DNA from: Roseimaritima ulvae
GTDB lineage: Bacteria > Planctomycetota > Planctomycetia > Pirellulales > Pirellulaceae
Length of the DNA: 64,000 nucleotides
Direction of reading: 5' to 3'
NCBI RefSeq assembly: GCF_008065135.1
Contig: NZ_CP042914.1
Location: 5,251,404 to 5,315,403 of the forward strand
This document shows, piece by piece, positions 25,753 to 35,485 of the stretch (the first letter of the stretch is position 1; every line of letters starts with the position of its first letter). The notes under the pieces are model-generated. The model was not told where the DNA came from and made no database searches. It was given only the letters and a program-made list of their open reading frames with translations. A program made the translations under genes and the position numbers.

Positions 25753-28046
25753 TGCAGTTGTCCTGGGACCCGATCTACACTTCACCTTGGTTGGTCGCCG
25801 TGCTGGCGGGCGTGATGTTTGCCCTGCTGATGCTGGTCCGCCCCGAACACGACTCGCTCAGCCCCAAGCGGCGACGGACGCTCCTCTGCCTGCGCGGGAT
25901 CGCGGGATTGGTTCTAGTGCTGGCGATGTTGCGCCCCTCGTTGATCAAGACGGACGACCAGCCCGCGCCGGCCACGTTGGCCGTATTGCTGGACGGAACG
26001 CGCAGCATGACGTTGCCTGCCGGCGACGGTCGCGACCGCTGGACGGTGCAGCGCAACGTTTGGGATGCCCTGGCGCCTGCGCTGCAGCAGCAGGATCAGA
26101 TGCTGGAGGTGCAAATCCTCAGCTATGATGAAGCGGTCCGTCCGCAGGAATTTGCAGCCGTCGGGTCCTGGTTGGAACAACCGCCAGAAGGAGCGGAAAC
26201 CGATATCGCCGGCGCACTCCGTGGTGCCCTGGCGCGGGCCGCCGGACGTCCTTTGGCGGGCGTCGTGTTAGCCGGCGACGGCACGCAAACGGCCAAGATC
26301 GAAGGCGCCGGCGCCCAGCAGGTAGCGCGGACATTGGCGTCGTTGGAAGTCCCGCTGTGGTCGGTACCGATCGGACCTCGCGGCGGCGACGATACCCAAC
26401 GCGATGTCGAAGTCGACGGAGTGCCCGATCACTTCCTGGTGTTTAGCGGCAACACCTTTTCGCTTTCGGCGACCGTGCGGACGCAGTCGCTGGTTGGCGC
26501 CGAAGTGCCCGTGCGGATTCGCTTGGTGGAGCAACTCAGTGGTGCGGAGACGGGACCGGCGGAGGAGGTCGCGATCCGTTCGGTGGTTCCCCGCAGCCAA
26601 TCCGATAGCCAAGCGGTTGAGTTTTCCTTGACCGCTCCGCCGCCGGGCCGGTATCGGATGGAAGTGGTCGCCGATGAACAGGCGGGCGAAGCTCTGACGA
26701 TCAACAACCAGCAGGTGTCGTTTCTGGATGTTCGCGAGGGCGGCGGGCGAATCGTGTTTCTCGAGGGCGAACCTCGCGAGGAACAACTGCGGCTGCGTTT
26801 GGCCCTGCGACGCTTCCCTGATCTGGAACTGCTCTATCGCTGGATCCGCCGCGACGGACAAGCCGGCTGGCCGGTCGACCTGGAAACCGTACTCGCCAAG
26901 AATCAGTTCGACATCTACATCATCGGTGACCTGCATAGCGATGCCCTCGGCGACGCTCAGCTGCAACAGTTAAAACAGCGAGTGGCCGACGGAGCCGGAC
27001 TGCTGATGCTGGGCGGCTTGAACACCTTCGACGCCGGCGGTTATGCCGATACACCCTTGGCCGATGCATTGCCGATCCGCATGGACCGTTCGCTGGCTCG
27101 GCCCGCATCGCCTGATGGCGTGGACGCGGCGCAGCTGCCCGGTCCGCTGAAGATTCGCGTCGCCAGGTCGCACCCGGTGGTCCGTTTAAACGGCAACCAG
27201 GAACCGCAACAGACCTTCGATGCGTTGGCGCCGCTGACCGGAGCGAACCGGCTTGCAGATGTACGCGCGATTCCCGGCGTGCAGGTGTTGTTGGAATCGG
27301 AAGACGAAGACCCGTTGTTGGTAATCGGTGAGTACGGCAAGGGACGTGTGGTCGCGTTTGCGGGCGATAGTACCTGGCAGTGGTGGCGACAGGGTGACAG
27401 TGCTCTGCACCGCCGCTTTTGGCGTCAGATCATGTTATGGCTGTTGGCCCGCGAGGCGCTGTCGGACGACGCGATATCGGTGGAGTTGGATGTGCGGCGG
27501 TTTGCCAGTTCCGACACGCCTTCGTTTCGCATTCGCGGGCGAACGTCGGACGAAGCCGCCGCGGCGCTTGCGTTGGGAGCCGAATTGATCGCCGCCGACG
27601 GCACCAGGACCGCCCTGCCTGTCAGCCCGCGGCCGACCGCGGCCGGGGAGTCGATCGTGGGGGGCAAGTTGCCGGTCTTACCGCCGGGACTGTATCGGTT
27701 GCGGGGATTCCAGACGGAGCCTGCCGGCGGCGGCAGCCTGGAACCTGACGAAATCGCTTTTCAGGTGATTGAAAGCGACCGCGAATTACTGAGGCCGCTG
27801 GCCGATCCGGCGTTCCTGGAACAGCTGTCGGCACTGACCGCCACCGCCGGCGGGCGGGCTTTCGCGGCCGATCAGGTGGATCAGTTGATCGACGCGATTC
27901 GAACCAGTCGTCAACAGGCCGTGTCGCCGATCACCGAGAAAAAACGACTCGGCGACGATCCCGCCAGTGGTTGGCTGTTGTTCCTGGTATTCAGCGGATT
28001 GTTGATCGGCGAGTGGGTGCTGCGGCGCCGCTGGGGCCTGGTCTAA
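25752..28046 (+). CDS. VWA/amidotransferase-like membrane protein
   Basis: A 764-residue protein with two N-terminal membrane segments (SPWLVAVLAGVMFALLML and GIAGLVLVLAMLRP), a VWA-like domain from ATLAVLLDGTRSMTLP (DGTRS in place of DxSxS), an immunoglobulin-like middle part, a class-I-glutamine-amidotransferase-like domain (IYIIGDLHSDALG, LLMLGGLNTFDAGGYADT, VVAFAGDSTWQWW), and a C-terminal segment WLLFLVFSGLLIGEWVL. The architecture is the usual partner of BatA-like proteins. Its ATG overlaps the previous stop (TGATG), so the two are surely co-expressed and probably form one membrane complex. No catalytic cysteine triad is evident. Confidence 0.8.
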   Translation: MQLSWDPIYTSPWLVAVLAGVMFALLMLVRPEHDSLSPKRRRTLLCLRGIAGLVLVLAMLRPSLIKTDDQPAPATLAVLLDGTRSMTLPAGDGRDRWTVQRNVWDALAPALQQQDQMLEVQILSYDEAVRPQEFAAVGSWLEQPPEGAETDIAGALRGALARAAGRPLAGVVLAGDGTQTAKIEGAGAQQVARTLASLEVPLWSVPIGPRGGDDTQRDVEVDGVPDHFLVFSGNTFSLSATVRTQSLVGAEVPVRIRLVEQLSGAETGPAEEVAIRSVVPRSQSDSQAVEFSLTAPPPGRYRMEVVADEQAGEALTINNQQVSFLDVREGGGRIVFLEGEPREEQLRLRLALRRFPDLELLYRWIRRDGQAGWPVDLETVLAKNQFDIYIIGDLHSDALGDAQLQQLKQRVADGAGLLMLGGLNTFDAGGYADTPLADALPIRMDRSLARPASPDGVDAAQLPGPLKIRVARSHPVVRLNGNQEPQQTFDALAPLTGANRLADVRAIPGVQVLLESEDEDPLLVIGEYGKGRVVAFAGDSTWQWWRQGDSALHRRFWRQIMLWLLAREALSDDAISVELDVRRFASSDTPSFRIRGRTSDEAAAALALGAELIAADGTRTALPVSPRPTAAGESIVGGKLPVLPPGLYRLRGFQTEPAGGGSLEPDEIAFQVIESDRELLRPLADPAFLEQLSALTATAGGRAFAADQVDQLIDAIRTSRQQAVSPITEKKRLGDDPASGWLLFLVFSGLLIGEWVLRRRWGLV

Positions 28047-28133
28047 GGCTGCCGATTTCGCCCTGCCTGACGCGCTGCATCGGATCGGGTTAAAATGTTG
28101 TCCGGATGGATTACGAACTCTTTGGGAACCCTC

Positions 28134-28874
28134 ATGACCTCAACACCTTCCGCTTCGCGTTCTTGGAACGCCGTTCTGCTCGGCTTGGCGATGCTGCTGG
28201 TCATGGGAGCGGTTTGGTGGGGCGTGGTGCGTCGTGAACCGGTCGCCGAGGGCATCCAGCCCATCCCCGATGCGGCGCCCAACCGCGAACCAGACGCCGA
28301 AGCCGTTGCCCCCCGACCGCAGCCCGCACCGCGCACCGTCTCGGACGAAGACTTCTTTCGTGCCGCCGCCACCGGCGAATTGGTCACCATTCAATTGGGC
28401 TTGAAGCAGGGCATCGATCCCGATCTGCCCGACCCCGACGGCCAAACCCCGCTGATGCTGGCGGGCTTTAACGGACACCTGCGAGTCATGCGGCGGCTGC
28501 TCGATGGCGGCGCCGATGTGAACCATAAAAGTTCTTTAAACCGGACGCCCCTGTTGGTAACTTGCAGCGGCCCGAACCTGGAAGCGGTAAAGATGCTGCT
28601 ACACGAAGGAGCGGAAGTCAACGTCCGCGACTCGCACGAAGGTTGGACCGCGTTGATGGTGGCGGCCGTCGAAGGTCAGGCGGAAATCGTGGCGGCGTTG
28701 TTGGAAGCCGGCGCGGATAAATCGCTGGCCGATAGCGATGGCGACACCGCGTTACAGTTCGCGACCCGCGGAGGCCACCAACGCTGCGTGGAACTGCTCT
28801 CCGCCCCGGGAAATACGGCTTTGGGAAATACGGCTTCGGAAAATTCGGCCCCGGAAAACACGGAGCCAGAATAG
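28134..28874 (+). CDS. Membrane-anchored ankyrin-repeat protein
   Basis: A 246-residue protein with an N-terminal membrane anchor (NAVLLGLAMLLVMGAVWW), a proline-rich linker, and about four ankyrin repeats, recognisable as DGQTPLMLAGFNGHLRVMRR, NRTPLLVTCSG, EGWTALMVAAVEGQAEIV and DGDTALQFATRGGHQRCVEL. The tail has a small degenerate repeat (NTALGNTASENSAPENTEPE). The frame can start at 28095; ATG 28134 is preferred as it lies just before the anchor. Ankyrin repeats bind protein partners, here presumably outside the membrane. Partner unknown. Confidence 0.75.
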   Translation: MTSTPSASRSWNAVLLGLAMLLVMGAVWWGVVRREPVAEGIQPIPDAAPNREPDAEAVAPRPQPAPRTVSDEDFFRAAATGELVTIQLGLKQGIDPDLPDPDGQTPLMLAGFNGHLRVMRRLLDGGADVNHKSSLNRTPLLVTCSGPNLEAVKMLLHEGAEVNVRDSHEGWTALMVAAVEGQAEIVAALLEAGADKSLADSDGDTALQFATRGGHQRCVELLSAPGNTALGNTASENSAPENTEPE

Positions 28875-28876
28875 TC

Positions 28877-29974
28877 GTGAAATCGGACGACTTTGTGGAA
28901 CTGTACGAATGGCTTCGCGGCGGACCGTCCGCGAATCAGGTGCTGGACGCCGAAGCCGCGTTTATGCAGCAAGACTTTGCCGCGGCATTAAAAACGATGC
29001 AGTTCGCCCGAGACGGTTTCCACAGCCGCCGCCTGCGGTTGCTCCGCGACGACCCCGCAGGCAATCCAGCGCTGCAATCCAAACGCGAGAAAGCGTTACA
29101 GATCCTGAAGCGTTTTGATGCCCTGATCGCGGCCTTGGCCGAAGCCGAGGAAAAACATCCGCGACCGATACAGCACCCGGATTTGCCGGAGCGTTTTGCG
29201 TCGCAGTATGCCGCCGCGGCCACGGCGGATGATCGCTTGGATTACGTTTACCTGGCCTTCGACGTCAAACCGGTGAAGGAGCTCGACGACCTAGTCGCCG
29301 GCGGCTTGTACTTCATTGCCAGCGAAGACAAAACCTTTTGTGTGCGGGTGGACGATCCCCTGCCCGAATCGAATCAGGCGAACGCGGCCGCCGAGGTACC
29401 GATGCGGGCGGTGGACACGGGCAAGCGGATGCCGGCGATGAGCCGCCTGCAATTCCTGGAACTCGGCCGTCGCGGATGGCTGGTCCGGCTGGGGAAGAAA
29501 ACGCCTAAACCGACCACCAAGCCATCGGAGCCGCAGCCGACATCACCTTCGCCACCTCCCTCGGCGGGGGAAGCCGAGACGGAGTTGGACGTCAACGAAC
29601 GCGACAAGATCTTGGATGTGGGCGCCTTCACGCAGTTGCTTGACTCGGCGCACCGCAGCGGCATGTTGCCGGAATCCGATCAAATCGCGCAAGTTCGCGA
29701 CCGCGAGTTCCGTCGCGGGCATTTTCAAAAAGCGTTGCTGACGATGGAAGGCTTGCAAGGAAAATTTTCCGCCGCCGCAGCCAGCAAGCAAGCGGAGATC
29801 CGCCGCGAGGACGCGGCGATCGCCTCCGGCCGAATCAAAATGTCGCCCAAAGATCTGCAAGCCAAACGGATGCGAGACCAAGCTTCTTCGCAAGCCATCG
29901 AACGAGCCCGCAGTCGGTTTTCCAGAGTCCTCGACGGCCTCCGCATCTTAGCCCGAACGATGAACATCGAGTAA
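28877..29974 (+). CDS. Unknown protein with proline-rich central linker
   Basis: A 365-residue cytoplasmic-looking protein starting with GTG two bases after the ankyrin stop codon, so probably coupled to it. It has two similar halves: an N-terminal helical part (AAFMQQDFAAALKTMQFARDG) and a C-terminal one (REFRRGHFQKALLTMEGLQG), each with a conserved-looking pattern of a short helix and a basic segment, joined by a PKPTTKPSEPQPTSPSP linker. The internal similarity suggests a duplicated helical domain. No family is recognised. Confidence 0.6.
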   Translation: MKSDDFVELYEWLRGGPSANQVLDAEAAFMQQDFAAALKTMQFARDGFHSRRLRLLRDDPAGNPALQSKREKALQILKRFDALIAALAEAEEKHPRPIQHPDLPERFASQYAAAATADDRLDYVYLAFDVKPVKELDDLVAGGLYFIASEDKTFCVRVDDPLPESNQANAAAEVPMRAVDTGKRMPAMSRLQFLELGRRGWLVRLGKKTPKPTTKPSEPQPTSPSPPPSAGEAETELDVNERDKILDVGAFTQLLDSAHRSGMLPESDQIAQVRDREFRRGHFQKALLTMEGLQGKFSAAAASKQAEIRREDAAIASGRIKMSPKDLQAKRMRDQASSQAIERARSRFSRVLDGLRILARTMNIE

Positions 29975-30596
29975 CGGGTCAACTGGATCGCCTACAGCCA
30001 GCTTTCCACCCAAGTAAAGACCTTCCGCATCGCACGATCCAGCTAGCTGACGGAGCAACTCGCATCACCAGCCAAGCCCTCGAGACCAAGAACAGCTGCG
30101 CACCACAACTCGTTTGTACAGGAGTCAGGGGACTTCGCTAGCAGCTTTTCCCCAAACCCCAGCCACGCTATCGAGGGCTCCGATCATTCCCGGCTCATCC
30201 GGCTTATAATTCGCTTACGCCCCGGACGATCCAGGCCGTAAAAGTTTTCCCCCCCGGACCCTCCGGGGATATTTAATGGTTCTTGCGGTCCGTCGATGCC
30301 CAGTCGATAGCCACGTTCGATCTGGGGCGCTCGATCTCGCTTGCCGCTGCCAACCAACGCTGGGCGAACCCTTCTGGGAAAAGTGATTAGTGTTCGATCA
30401 TCGAAGATTAGCGTTCTCTCTTTCTGGAACACTAATCACTACTAATCGAACACTAATCGGTTCGCGGTCTTGCCTAACCCAAATTCCAGCGCAGGCCATG
30501 CGTCTGTTGATTGTCGTCGGCTTGCTGCCTTGCTCGGTCGATTGTTGCTCCGTCCAGTTTCAGGCAGTATCGTAAGGGTTTGCGGGCACTGTTTCA
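29975..30596. other. Intergenic, start of gene-poor accessory region
   Basis: No convincing gene. At 30385-30460 the sequence carries several close copies of GAACACTAATC in both orientations. The minus frame at 30184-30432 has a composition unlike the neighbours but no recognisable family. Gene density stays low from here to about 44.2 kb. Confidence 0.4.
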
Positions 30597-31313
30597 TTGG
30601 TGAGTCGTCCGCCGCACCAGCCCAACGCAAGAACCATGTGTTGCACGCGAGTGGCGGTAACACGTTTTCGTGAAAACAACATCGCGGGTCGCCACCGCGT
30701 GGACACCGACGTTCCCCGACTGAGAACTGCTCCGATCAACAGCAAGCGTCAACCTCGCACCGTTGCAGCCCTCATTGCATTTGTAGCGTTCGTTAGCATC
30801 ATTCTGCACAATGCTGCTACGTTCGAGACGTTCGAGCCCGCCAGTGCGAATGCGGTGCATGGAACCGTCGAATACGGTTGGCCGTTTACATGCTACACGG
30901 GTTCCATCAGCGTCGAAAGGATGTTTTACGCAACCTCGCCACGCCAGCACTGGGCGTCGACATCAAGCGGTTCACTCGCACCTATTGGCTTCTCCGTTGA
31001 TGCGGCAGTCGCTTTACTGCTAACTTGGGTTACCTACCAGGGACTGGTGTGGACATTCTCGGCGTTCAACGCGAAATTGAGTATTGCGACGCTTTTAGGG
31101 TTCCTCGCGTACACAGCGTTGCTTTTCGCGTTCGAGGTGGCGGATAACGCAAAGCACTACGAGATGTTTCCTCGGTTACGGGAACTGTTTCTGGAAATGC
31201 ACATTTTCGAGTACATTGAGAAAGCTGTTTGGGTGACGCTCTTCATCGCATGCTTGTGGCTGCCGAATCGTTCAAGAATGTTTTGTAAGACCGCGAGAAG
31301 CGGAGAACAATGA
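30597..31313 (+). CDS. Membrane protein of unknown function
   Basis: A 238-residue frame with about four hydrophobic segments (TVAALIAFVAFVSIIL, IGFSVDAAVALLLTWVTY, IATLLGFLAYTALLFAFEV, AVWVTLFIACLWLP). The first 50 residues are basic and may not be translated; a later start is possible, but no clear ribosome site was found. Base composition is lower in GC than the core genes around it. No family recognised. Confidence 0.5.
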   Translation: MVSRPPHQPNARTMCCTRVAVTRFRENNIAGRHRVDTDVPRLRTAPINSKRQPRTVAALIAFVAFVSIILHNAATFETFEPASANAVHGTVEYGWPFTCYTGSISVERMFYATSPRQHWASTSSGSLAPIGFSVDAAVALLLTWVTYQGLVWTFSAFNAKLSIATLLGFLAYTALLFAFEVADNAKHYEMFPRLRELFLEMHIFEYIEKAVWVTLFIACLWLPNRSRMFCKTARSGEQ

Positions 31314-31315
31314 CA

Positions 31316-31675
31316 ATCGGGATAGGGGCCCGGTTGCCCGGGACCCCTCCCACACCACCTAGCATGCGGGACCGCTACTCGGGCGGTTCGTCGCTTCGGA
31401 GCAAGCTCGCTCCATCGGTCTGCTAATGCAAACAGGCCTTGATCGGTCAGCCAGGCGTTCGACATCGCACGCTGAACACCAGACGTCATCGAGAGACGCC
31501 ATGGGCCTTTGCCACTGTGAGCAAAGGGGTAGGCTGCGTCGTGCGAAACACCAAGAGCTTTCAACTTCTTCAACCGAGTGCGTGGGAGGCGCCAGTTGCT
31601 CCAGTAACACGCGTGGCCCCGTCGCCGCAGCCACTTGTCCAACGTCTGCGTTAAGCTCTTGCGTTGTTCTAACAC
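31316..31675 (-). pseudogene. Group II intron maturase, C-terminal remnant
   Basis: The minus frame encodes LDKWLRRRGHACYWSNWRLP, LKALGVSHDAAYPFAHSGKG and GPWRLSMTSGVQRAMSNAWL, then ARWCGRGPGQPGPYPD. This is the C-terminal maturase/thumb part of group II intron reverse transcriptases. The reverse-transcriptase palm motifs (YADD) and the upstream three quarters of the protein are absent, and no intron 5' end was found. It is a relic, not a functional element. Confidence 0.7.
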
Positions 31676-32488
31676 GAAATAATCAATTCAACCTCGCAGG
31701 TAGAGAGTCCAAGGCTGACTTCTCCGTGGCCGCCGAGGACGATTTCTCCGGCTGGAGCTCCGAAGAGCAGGGGGCCTTTGAGTGCTCGATTCCTTTCTGG
31801 TTATTCGAGCTGGCTTCTATGTGTTTCGGGTCGTTCGAGGTCATGGGTGGTTCGTTCCTTGTGAAGTGACGTTTAGCCCTTCCTGTTTCCGCTGGGAAGC
31901 GGAAGTTCAGTACTATGGCTTCTGCTGACTGCTCATCGCACGGCATGCGTTACCGCATCCGTCCCGCCTTTCGGGCAAGCCCTACTCACGGGTACGCTTT
32001 GAGCTCTCCCCAAATAAGGGACGTGATCTGTCCCTGCCCAAGCTCCTCACCTACCTCCGCTCCGTTTTCCGGTTCGGCTTCGCCGTCAGCAGCCCGCTCG
32101 CCTGGAGTCGTCGGCCCCATAAGAGGTTTCTGTTCGAAGCCTGGCAGGTCTTGACGAGCATGAGACCAGCGACGCTTTCTTTGCTGGCTTACCGAACCCA
32201 TGCGCAGGCTTCCTCTCCACGGTCTGTCACCTCGCCGCAGTTGACCTCACCTCGTGTTGTTTTCCTTACGAGCTATCCATCTGGTATGATGATTCACTAA
32301 AGAAGTACCGGAACTACACACAGGGGACTGACCTGCCCAAAGGCTGGGGCACCCCACAACATCACGCCCATGTTGGGCGTACATGCAACCGAGCGGCGAA
32401 GCTGGGCGATTTGAAACGGACGATTAACCGTCGCCGTCGGTTGATCGGTACCGTCCTCACCCTGTTCCCTAGCTTCTCGTCGCCGACG
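31676..32488. other. Non-coding stretch, probable mobile-element debris
   Basis: No gene is supported. The stretch is bounded by the maturase relic and the PEP-CTERM gene and has no long frames with natural composition. It may be remains of the intron or another element, but nothing specific can be named. Confidence 0.35.
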
Positions 32489-33265
32489 CTAGCGCTGTTC
32501 TGCGCGGCGGCGGGACTGACGCACTCCGCCTAACAGACCAATCGCCGCGAGGCCCAGGGTGACACAACTGCTCGGTTCGGGCACTACCGAGGCGATGTTC
32601 GAGTTGCTGTAGCGTAGGTACTCGATCTCGCCTCGGATGTTGCCGCCCGTAGGTGAGCCGTCACCGAAGTAGAGATAAGAGGGGACTGAACTTACAGTGG
32701 AAAGTGTTCCTGCGGCGACTTGGCTGCCATCGATGTCCAGCGTAAACGCATTGCTTCCGCCAGCTTTAGTAAGCTTGAAATCATGGAAGCCTGGAGTGAT
32801 GCTACCACTGGCGCCCGCCGCCAGCACACTCCAGCCTGTCGGGCGTAGTTCGACGGCTCCCTGGGCGGACGCATCGGAGAACCCAATAAACATTCCCAAT
32901 CCGCCGCTGGCACTGAGGGTCCGCGCCCGGAATTCGAGCACTACGTCGATCGTGGAATCAAAACTGTCATCAAGTTGGTATCCGGCATATACGTCTGGGC
33001 CAAATCCAGTCGTATCTACTTTGAGAACTTGGTTTTCAAGCTTAAATACGTCCGTTTCCGCAACGCCGGTAGAAGAGACGTATGGCAACCCCGAAACGCT
33101 GGGTAAGCTCGTCGCGGTAGTGAAGTCGTATTCAAGAATCACTCCGGCGCTTAGTGGTGCCGCAAGCGGACCAAGGCAGAATGTTAGCGCACACAAACCG
33201 ATCCATACGAAATTAAAACGGCAACACACGGAGTTCATTATCATATTTGTTTCCCGGTTAATCAA
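32489..33265 (-). CDS. PEP-CTERM exported protein
   Basis: A 258-residue protein with a signal peptide (FVWIGLCALTFCLGPLAAPLSAG), a beta-rich body of the concanavalin/laminin-G type by appearance (LEFRARTLSASGGLGMFIGF), and a C-terminal sorting signal: VPEPSSC, a hydrophobic stretch VTLGLAAIGLLGG, and a basic tail RQSRRRAEQR. PEP-CTERM proteins are processed at the membrane by exosortase and linked to the cell surface or extracellular matrix. The start may be any of three Met codons within the first ten residues. Confidence 0.85.
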   Translation of the reverse strand: MINRETNMIMNSVCCRFNFVWIGLCALTFCLGPLAAPLSAGVILEYDFTTATSLPSVSGLPYVSSTGVAETDVFKLENQVLKVDTTGFGPDVYAGYQLDDSFDSTIDVVLEFRARTLSASGGLGMFIGFSDASAQGAVELRPTGWSVLAAGASGSITPGFHDFKLTKAGGSNAFTLDIDGSQVAAGTLSTVSSVPSYLYFGDGSPTGGNIRGEIEYLRYSNSNIASVVPEPSSCVTLGLAAIGLLGGVRQSRRRAEQR

Positions 33266-33810
33266 AAGCAGCTTCGATATCGAAATCCAAAACGATCATG
33301 CAATGGTGCGTTTTTGATTTGTTGATCTAGAGCTATCGATGAATGCTTCATAACAATATCGGAGGCCTAGGATAGCAACTGGAAATGACCGCAACAACAC
33401 TCCGCGCTCTTTCGCCAAACTGATTCATTACACCAACAGAATGATAATCAATTCATTGCGGACTATGAGCTCGAAGATGAAGATCCCGTTAACATGGTTC
33501 GGCTGATCCGCTAAACGGTGGATCAAGTCTCTTTACCCTTCTCTTGATGGTGCCAATTTCTCGTGATGGGAAAGCCTTCGCAGGGGGCAGGCGTTGTGTT
33601 CGGTGGGCGAGGGAAAAGGGTGAGGAACTGAGGGCCATGACACCTCTCGGCAGCGACGTCCGCGCGTAGTGGGCTCGTCGTCATCTAATCTTCCGGTCGT
33701 CAAATTTTCCGGTCGACAAGTCTCAGAGCGGTGGATCATGATGAGCCTACCACTCCATGCTTGACTGGTTAACGGAAACGGCTCCTGACGCTTTTTCTGG
33801 TCCGCGGTGA
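33266..33810. other. Intergenic with REP-like debris
   Basis: No gene is supported. Positions 33650-33800 share several blocks with 36331-36500: GCGACGTCCGCGCG, then CGGCTCCTGACGCTTTTTCT here against CGGCTCCTGACCCTTTTTCT there. These appear to be two decayed copies of one repeat. Confidence 0.5.
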
Positions 33811-35247
33811 CTACTTGGCACCGGGTGCGTCGGTTGGTGTCCACCATTGATCGAGTTGCTGCTTCAGGTGCCGGAGTGTGTCTGCATGGTGTTCACGGTC
33901 CGCGAGATCCGTCTGCTCATGTGGATCGGAGACGACATCGAACAAGGTGGGCTGGTCCAGGTAATTGCCCCAAGGCTTCCCACTGGATTTTCCATGGGGC
34001 ACGATCAGCTTGAAGCGGCCGCTGCGGATCCAGCGGTATGCCACATCTCGTTCAGGATGCCCCAGCGAAGTCGCATCGCCGGGGTAGATCGCGCCGAACA
34101 CAGGCTCGGCACGTAGCAACTCTGCGCCAACTGCCGAGGGCCACAGACTCCGACCGGGGAATTTTCCATCCACGTCCTCGATGCCCAATGCGTCCAACAC
34201 CGTTGGCACGATGTCGACGCTGCTGCACGGATTGACATGCTCGGCGACCTCGGTGTGCCCATCCCAGCGGATCAAAATCGGCGTCCGCAACCCCTCGTCG
34301 AAGGGCGACCGTTTGCTGGTCTTGGTGTAGTTAAAATCGCCATCGGCCATCGGCTTTTGGGGATCGGGCGTAAATCCATTGTCGACAACGAACACAAAGA
34401 CGGTATTTTCGGCCAAGCCCGATTTCTCGATGTGCGCGATGAGTTGCCCGACCGTGGCATCAAACCACGTGCACGTGGCGTAGTACGGGATCGCATGCCG
34501 GGGAACGTGGGGGTCGGATTCGTAGAGCTTTCGAAATCGTTCGGGAGCATCGTGCGGCAGGTGCGGCAGAAAAGGCGCGTACCAAACCAAGAAGGGATCG
34601 TCTTTCTGTTGGCAGTCGCCGATGAAATCGAAGATCGGCTGCATCGTCTTGCGACCGATCGTCAGTCCGCGATCGCCGTTTCCATGAGCCACGATGTCGC
34701 CATTGGCCAAGCGTTTGTTGCCTAGCCCATGCTGGGTTTGCGTGGGTTCAGCGATCGTCATGCCTTCGGTGAACCCCGCATTCCGCCAATGCCCTTCCCA
34801 GTACTTGCCGGTTTGCAAACAGCGATACCCGCGTTCCGCCAACAGACGCGGCAACGTCGGCACCAAGCCGATCCGTTGGGAAGCATCGTTTCGGAGTTCG
34901 TCGTACCGCTGTTTATCGATCTCCGGGGATTTCGTCAGCTTGGCGAAGCCGGGCGGAGGGTGGTTGAAATGCACGCCGTGCTGATGCGGATAGAGTCCCG
35001 TCAGCAGCGTCACCAAAGAGGGCCGGCAGACGCTACTGGGCACATAGCCGTTCGGGTACCGCGCCGACTCCGCCGCCAACCGATCCAGATGAGGCGTGCG
35101 AACCAGCGGATGCCCCATGAACCCAAAGTCGCAATAGGTCTGATCATCCGAAATAATCATCACTACGTTGGGACGGTCAGCAGCACTTGCCACCGCGCCA
35201 GCCAGAGCATTTACCAGCACCAGCAATATAACAAACGCCAATCTCAT
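33811..35247 (-). CDS. Sulfatase-family enzyme
   Basis: A 478-residue exported enzyme of the alkaline-phosphatase superfamily. The signal peptide is MRLAFVILLVLVNALAGAVASA, followed at once by PNVVMIISDDQTYCDFGFMG with the metal-binding DD. The formylglycine region reads SSVCRPSLVTLLTG: the cysteine and proline are present but the usual arginine two residues on (CxPSR) is leucine. Later landmarks are CLQTGKYWEGHW, FLVWYAPFLPHLPHD and FVFVVDNGFTPDP. Planctomycetes use such enzymes on sulfated algal polysaccharides; the substrate here is unknown. The start at 35247 is taken from the signal peptide; the frame opens 23 codons earlier. Confidence 0.85.
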   Translation of the reverse strand: MRLAFVILLVLVNALAGAVASAADRPNVVMIISDDQTYCDFGFMGHPLVRTPHLDRLAAESARYPNGYVPSSVCRPSLVTLLTGLYPHQHGVHFNHPPPGFAKLTKSPEIDKQRYDELRNDASQRIGLVPTLPRLLAERGYRCLQTGKYWEGHWRNAGFTEGMTIAEPTQTQHGLGNKRLANGDIVAHGNGDRGLTIGRKTMQPIFDFIGDCQQKDDPFLVWYAPFLPHLPHDAPERFRKLYESDPHVPRHAIPYYATCTWFDATVGQLIAHIEKSGLAENTVFVFVVDNGFTPDPQKPMADGDFNYTKTSKRSPFDEGLRTPILIRWDGHTEVAEHVNPCSSVDIVPTVLDALGIEDVDGKFPGRSLWPSAVGAELLRAEPVFGAIYPGDATSLGHPERDVAYRWIRSGRFKLIVPHGKSSGKPWGNYLDQPTLFDVVSDPHEQTDLADREHHADTLRHLKQQLDQWWTPTDAPGAK

Positions 35248-35485
35248 GGTTGTGCTCCAAGTATTCGCTACGGGGGCCGGCCCCAGAACTCCGATCGGAA
35301 GGCCCGCCAACTCCACACGGTTGAGGCCGTCGTTGTTGAATTAACCGACACAAAGAGGCCCAACATGCTCGATGGTACATCGGTAGGAAAGACCCGGCGA
35401 AGACTTTCCCTCAAGCGACGGCCAAGAAATTACAAGCTTATGCAGAGACCGCGAGAAGACTACGAGCCCGAGGAAGCCGTGGGAC

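Noticed and set aside
30184-30432. Minus-strand frame of 82 codons
   Set aside because: No ribosome site, no recognisable family; its start overlaps AT-rich GAACACTAATC repeats.
33533-33847. Minus-strand frame of 104 codons
   Set aside because: It covers the REP-like debris and the end of the sulfatase gene in another frame; composition is not protein-like.
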